A program made the translations under genes and the position numbers. Shown here piece by piece: positions 25,503-38,186 of a DNA stretch of 64,000 nt (position 1 is its first letter; every line of letters starts with the position of its first letter). The notes beneath the pieces are model-generated. The model ran no database searches, was not told the origin of the DNA, and saw only the letters and a program-made list of their open reading frames with translations. Location: contig MU405324.1 of the NCBI GenBank assembly GCA_022836615.1, positions 1-64,000 on the forward strand, in the 5' to 3' direction. Source of the stretch: Annulohypoxylon bovei var. microspora (lineage: Eukaryota; Ascomycota; Sordariomycetes; Xylariales; Hypoxylaceae).

Positions 25503-26454
25503 ATGGATGGGTAGAAGTTAATATGACACATTTCTGTTGTTGTAAAGATTTAAGTTCCAAGGAGGTTAGAGTAGATCAAAATACCCCGTACTGTGCGTCT
25601 CGCACCTTCTTTTCTTTGCACCTGCTATCTAAGATCTTCAAAGTTGGGTTAAAGTCCGGATTATGTAATGTACTTCAACATTCAAAAAGAGTTGGAGGAA
25701 AGAGCGATTTATTCACTCTTCAAGCAATTGAAGCTATCGTGAACCTTTCTTAGTCGAAAATGTAAAAACTGACAGATATTATGTACCTAAGTACCTAGTC
25801 GAGGATCTGTTAGTTGAGGATCTTACGTATTAGTGATAAAAAATTATGGACACTAGTCAAAAATTTCGGCTGCTTCGGATGACTCCGAATCATCCAAATG
25901 AAGAATTGACCCCGACCCGATTTGCTATTTTCTGATTAGTTTTTTTGGCTTGCTTGCTTAGCCATTGGCTTGAATGGATTACTTACAACGGATAACCTTT
26001 CGATCTGGAGTCGAACGCGCTACCGTTGCGCCACGAGGCCGATGAATTTTTTCGCCGCAATTAAGGCTCATATACTAGGCAATTCTTAATGGGGAAACAA
26101 GTGATAGATGTTTAGCATCAACGATTCTTCTGATGACCTAGGCACTCGCTAGTAGAAAATATAAATATCAATTACATATACTCACTTTAAATTGACACAT
26201 CGCAAGAAGAAATATATATATAAGTAGATTAACTACCTAAGTATGTAAATCAAAATCAAATCAAGCAAATGATTGTCCCGCTGTTATAACTCACGATGAT
26301 ACCCTGAGAGGAGAAGCGCTCCTTTACATGCCCCTTATATCTTTCGTAACCCTGCGAAACTAAAACTATAGTATCTGTAATGGGTATCATACCTTGGTAC
26401 CCATCTAAGGAAAATAAATAAAAAATACATGCTAAAACGGATATCCTTACTATT
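25503..26454. other. Intergenic, holds only a tRNA fragment
   Basis: No coding gene seen. The truncated tRNA-Trp described separately lies at 25994-26040; the rest is AT-leaning unique sequence. Confidence 0.5.
25994..26040 (-). pseudogene. Truncated tRNA-Trp(CCA), 5' half only
   Basis: Read on the minus strand from 26040, this begins GGCCTCGTGGCGCAACGG and has a D-arm (GCGCAACGGTAGCGC), then an anticodon arm with a 5-base stem TTCGA/TCGAA around the loop CTCCAGA (anticodon CCA). The sequence stops resembling a tRNA just after the variable loop. There is no T-arm with a TTCGA loop and no 3' acceptor strand to pair with GGCCTCG. The B-box promoter is therefore missing and the gene should be dead, or this is a fragment left by rearrangement or element insertion. 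Confidence 0.75.
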
Positions 26455-29400
26455 TTATTCTCCCGGTAATATCCCGCCATCGCCTCCTAAATCTAAGGAA
26501 TCTGGGAAATCATACGGCTTGCTGGGTGCAAACACTTCATTGAAGTGGGCATCAAACGAGCTATCCCAATAAGAGAGGTCGTTCAATTCCTCAGCGTTGG
26601 GGACCGTGATGCTGGGGTCTGCGGTTGCCAACGAAGGAAATCCCTGCGATTCGGATGTCCTAGTAGCATCGTCCGGGTAATCGAATGTCAGAGACGGCAT
26701 ATCGATCGAGAACCCTGGTTGCTTCCCAGTCCGTTCTTGCTGATAACGCTGTGCGAAATCAAGACAACTCTTGATTACCGACGCGCTCTGTTGATTATTG
26801 CTATCTACTTGTTGATGAAGGTAAGTCATAAAGTCGTCGAATGAGACTTTCGATTTCTCTGCTGCTGCTGCTGCTATTGTTGCCGCGTCGCAGTCTGTTG
26901 GTAGATGAGTCAGTACCTAGGTATTGAACACGACCAGGTATCATGTCCTAGCTACTCACATGGCGATGGAATTTCGATAGTAGAATCTAACTTGAAGATG
27001 TTTCGATACATCTCGTTCCACCTCTGCTCGTCTGAGACTCCTCGTGGCTTCTTCTTAATTTGAGCCTTTTGTGTCTCGTCAATTGTATCGAAGTCGACGT
27101 CAGAATCTCGTTTTTGACATGGCGGGTCTGAACGAGAATGTCCATGGAGGTCCGAGCTGCTTTCAAATTCGCTGAAGCAACGATCACACCTGTAGCAAGG
27201 CAAGAAATGTCTGCGGTATATATGTTCTCTAAATATCGGCATTAGTCACAACTCTAGTACAGGTACCTAACTACCTAGGTAGGTAGGTACTTTGCTGCGT
27301 CAAAGTGCGAGAACCCACTTCAATCTAGATATTGTCCAGCCTGGCCCGATACATGATTTCCAAGCTTTTGTGCTATACCTTACGGGATTCCTTTTATGGA
27401 AAGGACATGCAAAGAGTCGCTTCTCTCCGATTGTCTCTGTTGGCTGTAAACGCTCCTTCATAGTTGCTTGAGATAGGTCTTGATCTGTAATATTCGGCGG
27501 GTTATAGCTAGGGGGTTCTTTCGTTAGCGAATCCTTTTTCCTACGTGCTTTCTTCTTTCGCTGATCTCCCATATCGATAGGGCCAGTCAGGTCATCCAAG
27601 GTTCGCCTTCGACCGTTAGGATTTCTGAAGAGAGATTCGTCAAGTGACATTTGGTTTGACACGGATATGGATTCGTTCGGCAATGTATATTTCTGCATAT
27701 TGTTTGGCATAGTACCCGAAGGTATCATTCTGTCAGTTGGGATATTCAAAACATTTGTCATATTGTGTATGTCATGTTCCCGGAGATCGGGCCAATCTAC
27801 ACTTTGAGATGGAATTGGCATCATATTTGTATAATCCAGTTCGTTTGGGCTAGGTATTTCGGCCATATTGGCCTGAATTGGTTGGGTTTGGCTGTTGAAT
27901 ATTGATAAGTTGTCTTTGTATGAACTTGTAAGTTCTTGATGGGACCACGGTGGCTTTCGTGGCCGCGGAAGCGCCACGGTGTATGCTGGGTCTTCTAGGC
28001 ATCTTTGCCGGAGACACTGGAGCTTCTCGGCAAGGAATGAGCTGCCAATCCTCGTTTTCCAATTGGCGTCGAGAATGTCATTGTGTATTAAATGGAGAAA
28101 GCTACGGACGTAGGGGCTTGTTGCTTGATCTTCGGCAAGGTCTTTAATACACTATATCAATGTTAGATAGTCCCGTGTATACAGAACCATTGACTTTACC
28201 TGGTCGACACCCGGCCTGAGTTTGGCCTCCGGCGTGCCTAAAAACTGCGAGAGTCCAAGCTCAAAGAACTTATCGTCCACCCATCCGACCTTTTTCGTTA
28301 GCCTGTCAGTGGTAACTCGCGACAAGGCGAAAGATTTAACCCCATCCCAGCCGCGAAGTAACCAGACAGTCATCTCGAGAAAAACGCACCCAAGGGACCA
28401 TATATCATAGGCACTGTCAACGGTTCCCTCCACATCGAGTTCTGGTGCCCTGTAAGTGGGTGAAAACCCAGTAGGGCGATCACCGGCTTTGGTCTCGGTT
28501 TTATGGTGTAGTCCCCCGAGACCAAAGTCGCTGAGCACCCAGATGGGATTTTTGCTGTGTGGGCCATCCCCGAATAGAAGGATGTTGTCAGGTTTGATAT
28601 CCCCATGGAGTCCGTAGTACGATATACTTGTTGGGCTGTTGCTGTTTCTAGTGCTTATAGCCCCTGTATGGTGACCGTGATGAATTTGACTTAGGGCAGT
28701 GGCAATGCCATGACATTGTTCGGCAACCCATATCAGGAGAGAGCTATCTGGGACTGGGTTAGGATTGTCTTTCCAGAATGAGCGTAAACTGCCGCCATCA
28801 GCCCAGGGGAAGAGAAAATAGAAGGATGTTCCATGCTGGAACGCTGCTAGAAGCTTGACGATATGTAAATGTGGTGAAATTACAAAGCGTCTCAGAGCGG
28901 CAACTTCACGTCGAAAGTCCTTGATATGCGGAGAATGCAATCTCTTCAGAGCGAAGTATAGCTCATCCTAGTAGATATTAATAATTCCTTCAATTCAATG
29001 GTTTGAATTCTTAAACGTACCTGGCCATCTTGAAAATCGTGGTGCCACGAATGAATCTTGACTCTTCGCACAATACTATACCCACCGCTTTTAGCCGGTG
29101 TTTGGGTGATGCTATCATGGTCAAGTATGGGTAGGATGGTCTGAGCATTGAAATTGTAGAGAGAGACGTCTTCTTTTAAGTTACCCAGAAACGGGGACAG
29201 AACTGTCCATTGCATTTCCATAAACTTTTTGATACCAGGCAATGTCCATTTGTCAAAGCAGTGCCTGAGAAGTGATGGTAAAGAGGGGGAATGAGGCCGA
29301 GATTTGTTTTCACTTGAGAATAGGGAGTGGTCAATCGGGAGCAAGGAATCTGTAAATCCTCCAGATATGAATGACGGGATGCTCTCTACTCTGCCAAGGA

Positions 29401-30181
29401 GGACAAGAATCACGAATGTCTTTATAAGTCGTGTGTTATGATAGCACCACCGCGAAGGAGAAGTAGGGGTGGTCATGTGCCACGACTGAGGACGTTCCTG
29501 ATCAGTACCATGCCCGGCAATGATCTCTGTCGTATAATTATCAAGAACAGATTCGGTGAGTGTGGGGATAGCTCTCTTCAGTTCTTCTTTCACTGATTGT
29601 CGGGTGAGGGCATTGAATTGATCTTGTGGCAGAAATGATCTCGATTTAGAATCGAGTGCTCTGCACATTGACGCGGTAAGGATGGTGAAAAGGGGCGAAG
29701 GAGTAGGAGGGGGGTTGCGGGAGAAGGATTCTGCCATCTGAATTGTATATTCAGGTATCGGCGTGGAGGAAGAGACACTTGTAGTGAGGGTATATGGTAG
29801 AAAGGACATCGTCGTGGCGGATAGGGGATAAGGGGGTTTGCGGGATTGGCATATTGCCATTTGATCCATACGGCCTTGTGCAAGTTGACTCGTGATGGAG
29901 TTCGTGGAATTCAACTGCGGCGGACTTTTAGGCCATCGACGGCGACTCTGGTCAATGGATTTACATCCAGAGCCGGGCTTTACCTGGTAACCCCGATGAT
30001 TACCTCCCATCTTGGTGGTTACTGGTGGTGCAGTTCCCGCATCTATTGCAGTTCCCGCATCTATTGCAGTTCCCGCATCCATCGCAGTTCCCACATCCAT
30101 TGCAGTTACTTCTTTTATTGCAGTTACCGCTTTCATTGCACTTGCAGCAGTCCCAGGTGTAGAGTGCCCCGATGGACTCAT
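26455..30181 (-). CDS. Protein kinase fused to a C-terminal C2H2-like zinc-finger domain
   Basis: Five exons, 30181-29021, 28967-28200, 28151-27319, 27228-26960 and 26894-26455, stay in phase and give 1156 residues. The N-terminal ~350 residues are low-complexity with a GTAIDA-type repeat. The kinase domain follows: SGGYSIV glycine loop near 370, Lys395 in YFALKRL, Glu408, catalytic HGDIKPDN (Asp510), DFG (Asp534), then APE and YDIWSLGCVF. HGD replaces HRD. After a basic linker (RKKKARRKK) comes the finger region CPFHKRNPVRYSTKAW...GPGW..SRLKEHIYRRHFLP..RCDRCFSEF...LHGH. Splicing at GTGGGT/TTTAG rebuilds SRLKEHIYRRH exactly. The C-terminal tail is acidic. The fused layout suggests a nuclear or signalling role, which is inference. 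The ATG at 30181 is the first in-frame Met after a stop; the true start could differ. Confidence 0.85.
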
Positions 30182-31495
30182 GAATCTCTTTACAGGCCAT
30201 TTAGATATGTTGGACTGCGAAATGCGTAATGTCGCCAAGGATATATAATATAGTAATGGGAGAGATTGTTAAGAAAAGGGGAGATTGAAGGCGAGACTGA
30301 AGGCGAGATTGAAGGCGAGTGAAGGGAAGGTACATAGGTGAAGGTATATAGGTGAAGGAAGCTCGAGGGTATGTCTAGAAATCTAAAAATTGATGAGGAA
30401 TCTCCTATTCATCATGGGGGTACGGCGATGCAGCCTGATATATATGTAAGTAGGTACTGTATTTACCTATACTTACCTAGCACCTCACAAGAATGAAATG
30501 CAATACTGCGGTACTGCGCATCTGCGCAATCCGTAGGGTTCTAAGACTAGGCGTATTAGGCACTCTGCGGTCAGCTCTGTCTGCCTCGATTTCCCCTCAA
30601 TTTCTCCAACCAACACAAGAAAGCAAGCTTGTGACTGGGCGAGGCTGGCAAGATGGTCGTCGGTCTGCTTAGGTACAGATACAAATGGAATGCAAAAGAT
30701 GTTGAAATTAAGTTTTATGTCTAAATAGAGGTCTAACATTGATTAAAGCTAGGGTAGCACAAGATGAGCCCGATCTTTACCCACAGCTCGGTGCTTCCAA
30801 GGTTTTCTCTAAAATTACCTACCTAAATTTCCCGACACTTACACACTTACACCCTCCACCCAGCCATTTATTCATCGAGTTTCTATATACAAAAACAAGT
30901 AAATAGCAATTCGGAGCCTCGAGATCAAGAATAGTGTCGTGTAAATAAAACCTAAATAAAATAAAATAGGATTGAGGTGTACATACGTACAGAAGAAGTT
31001 TGTCAGCTTCCAGTACTTCCGTCCTCAGGTAATCTCCGGACCTAATGTGATGTGACCACCAGCGCCACTTACTTCGACTCATCGCTTGTGAAACATCATC
31101 AACGGAAATGTTTCCGCGGCGACGAGACATAGATCTTACGTCTGTCTATGTATGAAGAACACGTATCTTTGCTGTTGAGGGAACCCGTTCTTCAGTATAG
31201 GATAATAATTTTGATTTTGATTTGATAAATATACAGAGCGTGTCAACAGACACGATAGATAGCAGTATATGGCTCGAAATTTGGCTTACCCCTAACAGGA
31301 GCAAATCGACGCCTCTCCAAAAATAAAAATAAATGGCTTCGTAAGTCAATGCCTATCCACCCACGACGCCGACGCTAACTCCAACACCATGGGTACCTAC
31401 ATCAAGATATACGCCACGCAATTTTCTTTTTGCTGCGGCAGGCCTCAGATCGGCACAACCTTGTACTATTACGATGGATCAAGGAGCTTCAAACG
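30182..31495. other. Intergenic, no supported gene
   Basis: Holds the upstream region of the kinase gene, with a short GAAGGCGAGA tandem run at about 30285-30320 and AGGTGAAGG repeats just after. Frames at 30485-30739 and 30819-31130 (minus) have no recognisable domain. Confidence 0.45.
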
Positions 31496-33308
31496 TTAAT
31501 GCAATATACCCTTATGCCCTCTGACGAAATCTTTCGGTATCGCATCGAGGGCGTTTCTCCATCTGATATGCGCGGCATCGGCTTGGGCGGCATCGCCGGC
31601 TTCCCTATACCAATGTTCTAGCCGCTCTAATTCGCCTAGCAGATATCCCATGTCGGGATCCCATTTGCCCTCCATTACCGACACGATCTGTTCGAGGTAG
31701 TGTACTGACAGTTGGTGATTAGATGCCTTAGCGATTGGATCCTCGGTCAGTAAATATTGATTTCGGTGGTAATGTGCTAGCGATGTGATTGCAATATAAA
31801 CGAAGAACTCGGTGTTGTATGCAATGCCTTTCGTATTCTCGAGGACAGTATTGGCAAGTTGAAAAACGCGCTCGCCTTGCCATAGCGTCTGGTTTCCTAG
31901 AATCAACAGTTCGGTTGCTTGGAAAACGGTAAGTTCTTCTATGGCCGTCGGCATGGGCCCCTGGACTAGCTTCTTGAAATCACAGCGGCTTTGAAGACGG
32001 CGATATGGTTGAGATCGATATTGGTAGGCCCGCGGAATGAACAATATGGGATACAACCTTGCCAATGTATCTGATGGGAGGCCCGAGTGCTGTTCCTCGA
32101 TCAACAGCAGTTTTTCGGTGCATTCAAAAACAAAGTCCCAGTACTCTTCGTAGTCGTGAGTGCTCATGTATTTCCATATTCCTTGGAAGAGCCGCGCCAA
32201 GGGACCGTCCGTTCGAACGGTTGCTGAATATGCTGCGAGATATCTCCAAACTTCCTTGACAATTCCTTTATTTGAAGCGTCGAGCACGGTTATCAACAAA
32301 TGTATTAGCCCATATACTGATGGCTTTTTGAACATCAAATGCAGGGATTTAAAGCCCTCCTCGCACATCGCACCTCCTCTCTCGTAGTGGCCGACGGAGA
32401 ATAGCCAGTCCGCATTGGTGATGTCCGTAATGGCGCAACGCAGTTCGTCGCCACGATAATGCGCCGCGCACGCGACCAGCGGAGTATCAGGAGGACAATA
32501 CCAATTCCAGGCTAGATCTCTCGTGCATTGTAAGATGAGTTCCTGCAGTGAGAGATTGCCTGGGGCCTGTATGGCCTTGGGGCTTTCGGGGGGCGGCGTA
32601 AGACATCGCAGGTTCTCAGGGAGCTTCTCAGCCAAGCCGGGCTCAACGAGATCGTATTGGGAAATGCCTTTTCGCTTGAGGTAAGCATCGATGGCAACCT
32701 CCTTACCGTTGCGATGAAACGTAGTGCGCTTGCCGACGGCGTTTCGTTGACGTTGAACCTGAAGCATCGCGACGACCTCTTTCTTGCTGTTGTTCTTGCT
32801 AAATCCCCATTTGTCAAAGCGTGACTTATACATTCTCACACTGCCGGCTTCGTTAGTGAACAGAATCTAGACAGAGTTAGAATGGCTCATTGGCTCACGT
32901 CGCTCTGAAGCCCTTCTGGCGCATTATCGCCATAACTTCCTTTAGAGGTCTATTCTCGTCGAGATATAATCGCCGTATCTCGACTTTGTGAGTTTCCCAT
33001 ACTTGGGACGAGTGTTGCTGCGAAGGATGTGCCTCTCCAGTCTGGGAAGAGAAGACGGTTTGCATATGAATCGCCGTCGGCTTAATAGGGTCGCCATCAT
33101 GCTTCGAGATGCTGCTCGTATCAGAAGGACTAGTGTCGCCGGCGGGAGGAGACTGCTCTGGGGAGAGGGTCTGCATGACCGGAGTCGATACTGATTGAGT
33201 CGATACCGACGGACTCCGGTAAGGAAGCATCATTTTGGCATTGGGATCAGACACATATCTATTGACGGCGAATGCGAAGTCGCTATGCATTTTGTTTATG
33301 TAGTCCAT
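31496..33308 (-). CDS. Clr5-domain protein, possible regulator
   Basis: Exons 33308-32899 and 32840-31496 give 584 residues. The intron (GTGAGC, CACTAAC branch, GCAG) joins GFRA to TVRMYKSRFDKWG and so rebuilds a Clr5 domain at about residues 102-155: WETHKVEIRRLYLDENRPLK, then KGFRAT, then MYKSRFDKWGFSKN. Clr5 domains occur at the N-terminus of many fungal proteins, some linked to DNA binding and silencing. The rest of the protein (about 400 residues) is helical-looking with no motif I recognise. The frame stays open upstream to about 33363 with a possible CACCTAG acceptor, so an additional 5' exon is possible and the start is uncertain. Confidence 0.82.
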
Positions 33309-35590
33309 CGACTCTGAATACCCCTCCAACTTGGCGATGTTATCGAATGAAATAGGATTGTACCTAGGTGGGTAGATAGATAGTCAATCTATTTTGTCGC
33401 CCGCAGACGCCACAAGGATCGCCTTCGTTTTGTCAGTCTTAACCGGGGAATATATCCTTAAGCGCTTAGTGGGAAAAGCAAAGAAACAAAAAAGAAAAAT
33501 CAAGTAGATTGCACAAAGTGATCCTAAGTATGGCGGCGATGATATAATAGAATGATATTATTCAATATTCAAACAGAATGAGAACTGAGTAGTTTGGCGA
33601 CGAGAAGGATCACAGTACTATTAGCGACGAGTAGGAAGAAGAGAACAACGCCATAAACGGGTAACGCAGGACGAAGGGTAGTGTGATATCAACTCGGGTA
33701 TTCCGTAATGCAAGATAGGGCTTGGGAAGGGGGGGGGTGGTATTGAGTGGGGGCGGCTCGAATATTTAATAGGTAATGGTAGCAATCAGAGCAATCATAG
33801 CAGTTGTCTTAAGAACTCTAGAGATGCAGGAGAGATGCAGGAGAAGGGGAAGAAAGGCAAGGTAGACAAGGTCGCAGGATGCTTTGCATTGACGTAGGTA
33901 ACGATATAGTAGTAGCGTGGTAGTCCTTGGATCTCGGTGGAGCGTGTTGGAAACGAAGCTGGTGACTCGGGGCTTCTTGGTGTATAAGTCGGTGGAGTGA
34001 GGTAGCTTCGCGTGCCCTTTTCGTCCTACGCTGGTACGTATGGGTTTGTAGCGCAATATATTTTTTGACACCCGCCGGCAATAATTTGTAAGATATGGTG
34101 ATGGCCACTAGGTATAGCGAAAGCACGTCCTGCATACTAAATGGACACTAGGTGCGAAGGTGGACCGGAGGAGGGGGACAATGCTGGGGATGGATAAAGC
34201 TTGGCCCAAGACGCCGAGACCGAAGTGGGAAACGGGGGGGAAATATGTTTGGTATTAAAGATTACGCTAAGAACCAAAAAGGAGAGGCGAGAGAGAACGA
34301 GAAAGATGGCCTTGGATGGCGAGATGAACATGGGATAGGAGGAATTATGGATGAGGAATCAAGGACGAAAGTGGAATGGGATAGGATGTGTATTAAGTGG
34401 GACCCAATGAGATGGGATGTTACGCTTTTTTGCTCTTTTGTCCCGTCTTTTACATACCAAACTTCATTCCCTCCTGCCTCCTTATTGAAACATTTTAACA
34501 CTGAACGCACTCGCCCCTTGCCTATCACTCCCTCTCTTTAGCGTATTATGCAGCAACTTCCATTTGGTTTAGCTTAGGATATACTCGGTATATACAGTGC
34601 ATACTCGGTGTATACAGTATGTAATATACTGTATTGGGTTTTCGGTTTAGTCTTCCCGATATCTCCACTCTCGGATTTGACGCGCCACTATTGGACAGAT
34701 GTTTTATGTTATAGATGTTAAAACGAACGGAATAATAATCGAATGACAAGTCGTAATATATCTGTGCGTTTCTCCTCCTGCCGCGGATCCGTGGAGATCC
34801 CTACATGACAGCATGATGGCAGTTCCCCCAAAGCCACAACCGCTTTGCTTTCCAGAAGCTTAACAAAATGAGACCCCAATCCCTGACCTTATGTGTATGT
34901 ACAGTCATTCCGCGACAGGGTTTTGGTCCTGCTTTTATGGCAAGGCTATGGCTGACAGCTTCTCTAGATGTCAGACATTGGATACTTCGTATGTAGGCAG
35001 GTAGGGGAGCATCCTATTTAGGTGTTCAAATTCGTCCGTGGTGTCACTGGTGTGGGTGATACAGCAGCGTAATATCGCTGTGGGCCACGTGGTCCATCGA
35101 TCTAGAACGAGGTATAATAGGTACAGGCTGTGCTTGTACTTGTCGCAATAGTTAGTACCAGACTTCCAGCAGTCCCAAGCCCCCAGCAGCCCAGATACCA
35201 TAGTGCATTCTTATATGGATTATGCACGTCTATGGCTCATGAGACCAGGTCCTAGGTAAGTCGGTAAGTTACAGCAAGGTGGCAGGCACGTGGGGACTAG
35301 AGTTTCTATGATCTAGCTTAGGTAATTGCGACGATTATCTATTTCATATTTTTCCAAGGTTCACTTCTTCGGCATAGCGTCGACGATCGCCTGAAAAGAA
35401 TTGCCGGAACACATGGCATGGCATATGCCGTGGGGTCTCAGAAGAAGCAGAAGGAGTCGAACTAAGGCTTCCTTTGCTTCGACACGAAACCGAATCCAGT
35501 CTCGCAAAAATCAGTTTCGTAATGATAATGATGACGATTTGTTAAACCAATCGATTGCAGATGACATATTTCCTAATTAATTGGTTTGTT
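33309..35590. other. Intergenic, no supported gene
   Basis: About 2.3 kb with several overlapping short frames on both strands (for example 34152-34541 plus, 33766-34135 minus). None has a recognisable domain or a splice partner. A G-rich run (about 33731-33737) and a duplicated GGTATATACAGT motif (about 34588-34617) are the only local structures noticed. Confidence 0.45.
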
Positions 35591-36531
35591 CTATGTGCTG
35601 CCGCCGGCTTCTTTGTTCGTAAGCTTCTTGTCGTCTCTCTTGGTGAGGATCTCGTCTACGATGCCCATATCTTTTGCTTCCTGCGCAGTCAAGTACTTGT
35701 CGCGCTCCATCATGTCCTCGATATCCTTAAGGCTGTACTTCTCGTGATCAAATGCCGCATTTAGGTGTTTCCGGTAGATCTCGTTGACTTGGTCGCGTGT
35801 GCGCTGTATTTGGTTTGCATAAATCAAGATGTCGCTTGCCGGACCCTGTGTCCCGCCAAGGGGTTGGTGAATCATGATGCTGCTGTGTGGTAGGGCAAAT
35901 CGTTTCCCCTTTTCACCCCCTGTGAGCAGCAATGAACCCATCGATGCCGCCTGGCCCAAACACACCGTTGACACTGGTGAGCGAATATAGGACATCGTAT
36001 CGTAGATGGAAAGTCCAGCAGTCACGGAGCCACCCGGTGAATGGATATACATAGTTATCGGTTTATCCGGATTGTCGGATTCTAACCAGAGTAGTTGCGC
36101 GACGATCGAGGCGGACACCATGTCGTCTATAGGTCCGTTCAGACATATTATTCGTTCCTAATCCATCAATTGGAGTTAATCAAGAGAAGGAAGATGATAG
36201 TCAAGCAGAGAGTAGAGATCGGCATACTTGCAATAGCTTAGAGAATATATCGTCTATACGATCATATCAGTAAGGCGGTCCTAGAGCATTGGCGAATCCG
36301 AAATTTACGAACATGTCCTCCAACCACCGGACTGTCTAGTCAGCTATCCGGTCTTTTGTGCACTCAATCGGCCTCTCTTACTGTAACTTCTGTGATGTAT
36401 GGCAAGGGAATAGCCCCCTGAGGAGCTTGAATGGGTCCATTCGGGTATTGGGAGAAACGGCGGGTTGTATGTCTCGTCGTTGTCGGCAGTGTTCGCAGTG
36501 CTGCCCGCCAGAAAGATCGCTGGCAATTCAT
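35591..36531 (-). CDS. clpP: Mitochondrial ATP-dependent Clp protease proteolytic subunit
   Basis: Serine peptidase that forms tetradecameric barrels with the ClpX unfoldase in the mitochondrial matrix. Four exons: 36531-36382, 36331-36313 (19 bases), 36253-36228 (26 bases) and 36157-35591, giving 253 residues. The first exon encodes a basic, Arg/Thr-rich leader (RSFWRAALRTLPTTTRHTTR) typical of mitochondrial import. The two tiny exons are needed to rebuild the conserved stretch PYITEVTSGGWRTYDIFSKL followed by LQERIICLNGPIDD. The catalytic triad is Ser137 in GQAASMGS, His162 in IMIHQP and Asp218 in ERDKYLTA. The active site is complete. Confidence 0.95.
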
Positions 36532-36890
36532 GGTGTCTCGATCAACACCAACAAATTCGATAGATGATTAGAATTGAGTTTTCTAAGGTTAAAATAAGCT
36601 CCGACGTTAAGGTTAGTTAATACTAGAGTTGGAGCCGTTTCAATGTTACAGCTGAGCCGATAAACTGCAAGCGCAAGGCGGGTAGATGTCCAGGTGCCGG
36701 ACCTAAGATGCAAAATGCGGTTGGAGCTATGACGATCCGCGGCGGAATAAGGTACGTACCTTGCCCACTAAATTGTCTCGTACATCAATTTTTAGATCAC
36801 TTCGATCCGACTCTGTCATGATTTTAACCGTCTCGACCTTCTTAACTCCACAATCTGTATATAATCCTCCGCACTACGGCCAATGTGGTT

Positions 36891-38186
36891 ATGAGACTAT
36901 GTAAAGCGCTGCGAATTAGCAGTGCCAGTTTCGGCCAACGCGCAACGATTGCGCCTTATTCCCCCCGCCGATGCTTCGCCGATGATCGATCCCGAAAACA
37001 TCAACGCAATCCCGACACCGACCTACCTGTAGTCGACTGGGAAAATGCCTTCAAGATCGATCCGGAGAATAAGACGGTAAAGACAGCTGTGGGTGATCTG
37101 CCGCTATCGCCTATCATGGACTCTACGTACTGGGAGGCTACGAGGCGGCACCAAGCTCCAAAGGCGAAGCCCGGGAAACCCCAGAATTCTGTCGAGCGCC
37201 AGCTCCGGGCCAACCCGTTTGGTATGGGCATTGTCCAAACGAATCCCAACGAGGCTTTTGTAGGATCTGGGCACTAACGATTATATCATATAGCCAAAGC
37301 CCTAGCGACGCCTGTGCGAAATTGTATCGTAACCCGCGCCCGCCTACCCAGTTTCTTCCTTCAGGATTTCAACATCGTCTCTCACCCCCAGACGGACCAC
37401 CCGTGGATAATTCCAGCGAGTCTTATGTCTGACGAGGCTCCTGCAGCAGGAGAGCTAGATGCGGAAAATGTATTAGAAGTCACGAGCGATGAAGACTCCC
37501 AAGAGAGCGAAGAAAGTCCGGGGAATATAGAATCCGAACCAAAAGATCTGCAGGAGAACTCAGCAGATGTCACTGCAATGGATAATGAAGGCATACATGG
37601 CCCGGCCGCCTACGTCCTGGCAAGACAAGAGCTTCTCTCCGGGTTCGCAAACAAGAGATCGGGTCTCATAGGCGGGCCAAAGCGTCTAATAGGATCATCT
37701 CCGCGATATAGAAATCTAGGTCACAAGACTATATGGCGCAAAGACATGGATACTTACATCCGGGATCTAATGCGTCAAGGCATCGTTGAAGAGTTGCTTT
37801 ACCTCTCCAACCTTTGCACCGAGAAAGGACGGCACTATATCGTTAAGTGCTACGGTTGGGATGATGTGCAGTATAAGCACAAGGGTTCCGTACTTTGGTT
37901 CGCAGATCCCGTTGAAAGTGCTGACTTAAATCAGACCAGCAACGAACCTGGGCCATTCGCAACCTTTGATACTCAGAAAACGAGCTTTCAAGGCGGGTCG
38001 TATACCGAGAGTGTAGCCGTCCACAACATGCCTATGTTACTCGGGTCGGAGCATACTAGTCATATTAAGGAGGAGGCCCAAGCTCTAAAGGACGGTTCCA
38101 TCTTTATGCTTGCCGGACGACGAACGACAAATTTACAATTGAAACTATGGAAGCTACAGGGGTATATAGCAGACTATAGAGATTAA
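36891..38186 (+). CDS. Unrecognised protein, probably mitochondrial
   Basis: Exons 36891-37221 and 37294-38186 give 407 residues. Splicing at GTATGG with a CACTAAC branch and ATATAG acceptor joins NPF to AKALATPVRNCIVTRARLP in phase. The N-terminus (MRLCKALRISSASFGQRA) is basic, hydroxylated and free of acidic residues, as expected for a mitochondrial presequence. A conserved-looking core LPSFFLQDFNIVSHPQTDHP precedes an acidic low-complexity stretch (about residues 165-215) and a C-terminal region with WRKDMDTYIRDLMRQGIVEE. It resembles nuclear-encoded mitochondrial translation or assembly factors in style, but I do not recognise the family. It lies tail-to-tail with HSP90 and head-to-head with clpP, about 360 bases apart. 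Confidence 0.72.

Noticed and set aside
30819..31130. 103-codon minus-strand frame starting MSRRRGN
   Set aside because: The first 45 residues look plausible, but the rest does not and no exon can be linked.
34152..34541. 129-codon plus-strand frame
   Set aside because: Overlaps several equally long frames on the other strand, with no domain, intron or conserved motif.
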